7,422 nucleotides of DNA from assembly GCA_035656095.1 (NCBI GenBank), contig DASRTE010000221.1:1-7422 (forward strand), written 5' to 3'. The position numbers and the translations under genes were made by a program. The stretch comes from DASRTE01 sp035656095 (GTDB lineage: Bacteria > Actinomycetota > Actinomycetes > Jiangellales > Jiangellaceae). Below the pieces are notes generated by a model. That model was not told the origin of the DNA, searched no databases, and saw only the letters and a program-made list of their open reading frames with translations. Of this stretch, positions 5,795 through 7,422 are shown in pieces (position 1 is the stretch's first letter; each line of letters begins with the position of its first letter).

Positions 5795-7003
5795 GTGCAC
5801 GTCGACCCGGCCCGATTCGCCCGCGATCATTGGGGGCGGACGGCTTTGCTGTCACGGGCGGCGCAGCTCGGCGCGGCCGGCAACGTCCCCGGCTACGCCG
5901 ATCTGCTCAGTGCCGACGATGCCGATGAGCTGCTGAGCCGGCGTGGGCTCCGCACGCCGTTCCTCCGCATCGCGCACGAGGGTCGCGTCGTGCCCGCTGC
6001 GGATTTCACCGGCGGCGGCGGCGCCGGAGCCGAGATCAGCGACCAAGTGCTCGACGAGCAGGTGTTCGCGCGCTACGCGGACGGGGCGACGCTGGTCCTC
6101 CAGGGCCTGCACCGGCTGTGGCCGCCGGTGATCGAGTTTGCCGGGCGGCTCGCCGGCGAGCTGGCCGCGCCGGTCGGAGTCAATGCCTACCTCACCCCGG
6201 CAGGCAACCGAGGCTTCGCGACCCATTACGACACGCACCATGTCTTCGTCCTCCAGGTCGGCGGGCGGAAGCGGTGGCGCGTGCACGAGCCGGTGCTCGT
6301 CGATCCGCTGGAGCGCCAACCGTGGGGGGGTCGTGCCGACGAGGTCGGCGCAGTGGCCGAATCGCCTCCGGTCCTCGACATCGTCCTGGAGCCGGGCGAC
6401 TCTCTGTACCTGCCGCGCGGCTGGCTGCACGCGGCCGGGGCCCTCGGTGAGCCGTCGCTGCACCTCACCCTCGGCGTCCGTGCGGCCAACCGGTATGCCG
6501 TCGTCGAGGCGCTGCTCGCCCTGGCCATGGGCGAACGCGCGCTGAGGTCAGGCCTCCCGTTCGGCCTGGACGTCACCGACCCGGAGCAGCTCGCGCCGGA
6601 ACTGACGGCCACCGCCGAGGCTCTCCGCGACTGGCTGGTCGATCCGGACCCCGATGCCGTCGCAGCGCAACTGCGTCGACACGAGTGGAAGACGACCCGG
6701 CCCGCGCCGATCCGCCCGCTGGCGCAGACGGATGCCATCGCCGGCCTCGATCAGGACACGGTCCTCGCTGCCCGCGGCGGCCTGCGCTGGCGTATCGCGG
6801 CGACTCCGGACGGCCGCGTCTCCCTGCAGCTGCCCGACCGGACGCTGACCGTGCCGTCGATCTGCGAGCCCGCGCTACGAGCCCTGCTTGCGGGGCCGAC
6901 CATTCGGGTGAGTGACCTGCCGGGCCTGGATGCCGACGAGCGGCTCACCCTGGCCCGACGCCTCCTCCGCGAGGCGATCGCGGTGCCTGAGGAAAAGCCC
7001 TAG
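5795..7003 (+). CDS. Cupin_4 / JmjC-type Fe(II)- and 2-oxoglutarate-dependent oxygenase
   Basis: This belongs to the ribosomal-oxygenase branch of JmjC enzymes (E. coli RoxA/YcfD, human MINA53 and NO66), which hydroxylate Arg or His in ribosomal proteins. From GTG 5795 the product has 402 residues. The iron-binding triad is visible as HYD (His144, Asp146) in FATHYDTHHVFVLQVGG and His212 in LYLPRGWLHAAG. KRW (159-161) and SLHLTLGV follow the family pattern. The region after about 235 is helical and ends in a winged-helix-like part, as in RoxA-type proteins. Homology appears to begin before 5795 (PALRRCVHVDP), but this frame has no ATG, GTG or TTG between 5726 and 5795. A CTG at 5726 overlapping the repeat-peptide stop would fit. 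Target unknown: a ribosomal protein, or by context the DGGA peptide. Confidence 0.85.
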   Translation: MHVDPARFARDHWGRTALLSRAAQLGAAGNVPGYADLLSADDADELLSRRGLRTPFLRIAHEGRVVPAADFTGGGGAGAEISDQVLDEQVFARYADGATLVLQGLHRLWPPVIEFAGRLAGELAAPVGVNAYLTPAGNRGFATHYDTHHVFVLQVGGRKRWRVHEPVLVDPLERQPWGGRADEVGAVAESPPVLDIVLEPGDSLYLPRGWLHAAGALGEPSLHLTLGVRAANRYAVVEALLALAMGERALRSGLPFGLDVTDPEQLAPELTATAEALRDWLVDPDPDAVAAQLRRHEWKTTRPAPIRPLAQTDAIAGLDQDTVLAARGGLRWRIAATPDGRVSLQLPDRTLTVPSICEPALRALLAGPTIRVSDLPGLDADERLTLARRLLREAIAVPEEKP

Positions 7004-7040
7004 CGAACGAACGTGTTCGGTCACGCCGTGCCCCGACCGT

Positions 7041-7065
7041 GGTTGGTCTCGACCGAATCGGGTAG
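7041..7065 (+). promoter_or_regulatory. Candidate SigB/SigF-type stress promoter for the small membrane protein gene
   Basis: GGTT at 7041-7044 and GGGTAG at 7060-7065 are 15 bases apart, the same geometry as the site at 1429-1453. The final base differs from the usual C or T. It ends 25 bases before the ATG at 7091. The spacer holds a small palindrome, GGTC-TC-GACC (7045-7054). Confidence 0.45.
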
Positions 7066-7079
7066 GTACGGCCTCGCAG

Positions 7080-7085
7080 AGGAGG
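7080..7085 (+). promoter_or_regulatory. Shine-Dalgarno sequence of the final gene
   Basis: AGGAGG lies 5 bases before ATG 7091, a consensus site at optimal spacing that fixes the start of the last gene. Confidence 0.85.
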
Positions 7086-7090
7086 AAACC

Positions 7091-7422
7091 ATGTCGTCCA
7101 CACAGATTCTCGTCATCGTCCTCATCGCCCTGGTCGTGATCGTCCTGGCGGGCGCCGCCTGGTACCTGATGCGCCGACAGCAACTTCAGCGCCGGTTCGG
7201 CCCCGAGTACGACCGCGCCGTCGCCGAGGGCGACAATCGCCTGGCCGCCGAGCGTGAACTGCGCCAGCGGGAGCGTCGCCACTCCGAGCTCGAGCTCAAG
7301 GAGCTCACCCCGGAGGCGCGTGAGCGTTACACGGCACAGTGGGACGAGATCCAAGCCAGGTTCGTCGATGCGCCCGAGAACGCCGTCGGAGCCGCCGACG
7401 ACCTGGTGACCCAGCTCATCGC
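7091..7422 (+). CDS. Small single-pass membrane protein with charged helical tail, 3' partial
   Basis: The frame is open from ATG 7091 to the window end, giving 110 visible residues. Residues 5-25 form one strongly hydrophobic helix (ILVIVLIALVVIVLAG), followed by Arg-rich residues that suggest an N-out, C-in anchor. The rest is a highly charged helical region: RRFGPEYDRAVAEGDNR (34-50), LRQRERRHSELELKELTPEA (about 56-75), then ERYTAQWDEIQARFVD (77-92) and GAADDLVTQLI. This pattern matches an uncharacterised actinobacterial family that I recognise by sequence but cannot name; no enzymatic motif is visible. A consensus Shine-Dalgarno sequence and a stress-type promoter candidate precede it. 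The family's place beside DUF3618-like and stress proteins elsewhere makes an envelope-stress role plausible, but this is inference. Confidence 0.8.
   Translation, partial: MSSTQILVIVLIALVVIVLAGAAWYLMRRQQLQRRFGPEYDRAVAEGDNRLAAERELRQRERRHSELELKELTPEARERYTAQWDEIQARFVDAPENAVGAADDLVTQLI

Noticed and set aside
5379..5855. Open minus-strand frame extending the polymerase gene upstream, including an Ala/Arg/Val-rich repeat
   Set aside because: It is antisense to the DGGA repeat gene, and its regularity comes from that gene's codons. The LigD polymerase homology and its typical MAKK start begin at 5378.
7008..7019. CGAAC-GT-GTTCG palindrome considered as a LexA (SOS) box or terminator
   Set aside because: The actinobacterial LexA box needs four bases between the half sites and here there are two. 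The stem is too short and the loop too small for a terminator.
1..7422. CRISPR arrays, insertion sequences, tRNA or rRNA genes
   Set aside because: No spaced direct repeats, transposase motifs, terminal inverted repeats or RNA gene signatures were seen; the only repeat is the coding one at 5526-5726.

Overview
The window reads as ordinary chromosome of a high-GC actinobacterium. The sequence is very GC-rich and codons strongly favour G or C in the third position. Several starts look leaderless, with an actinobacterial -10 hexamer about 7 bases before a GTG. The gene families (DUF3618, a stand-alone GroES-like protein, a split LigD system, a Cupin_4/JmjC oxygenase) also fit. I cannot name the genus; a Pseudonocardiales- or Propionibacteriales-like actinomycete would fit, but this is only a guess.

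Layout. Positions 1-1492 (+): the end of cbiQ and all of cbiO, the membrane and ATPase parts of an ECF-type cobalt/nickel importer. The remaining subunits would lie upstream, outside the window. Positions 1495-2207 (+): a small DUF3618 membrane-anchored protein and a GroES-like co-chaperonin homologue. Positions 2231-3421 (+): a FUSC/aromatic-acid-exporter-like membrane protein. Positions 3442-4413 (+) and 5378-4449 (-): a convergent pair encoding the ligase and the polymerase/primase parts of bacterial non-homologous end joining as separate proteins. Positions 5472-7003 (+): an 85-residue peptide made of Asp-Gly-Gly-Ala repeats, followed by a JmjC-type (Cupin_4) Fe(II)/2-oxoglutarate oxygenase. 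Positions 7091 to the end (+): the start of a small single-pass membrane protein with a charged helical tail. No gene-free stretch exceeds 100 bases.

Most interesting are three things. (1) The DGGA-repeat peptide and its adjacent oxygenase look like a substrate-enzyme pair, possibly a ribosomally made, hydroxylated peptide system. The repeat is a recent DNA-level tandem duplication, and the oxygenase has no ordinary start codon where its homology begins. (2) Two sites with the same geometry, GGTT-N15-GGGTA(C/G), resemble stress sigma-factor (SigB/SigF type) promoters. They precede the DUF3618 gene and the small membrane protein gene, suggesting shared stress control. (3) Two consecutive genes (GroES-like and FUSC) share the arrangement TANNNT-7 nt-GTG expected of leaderless transcripts.
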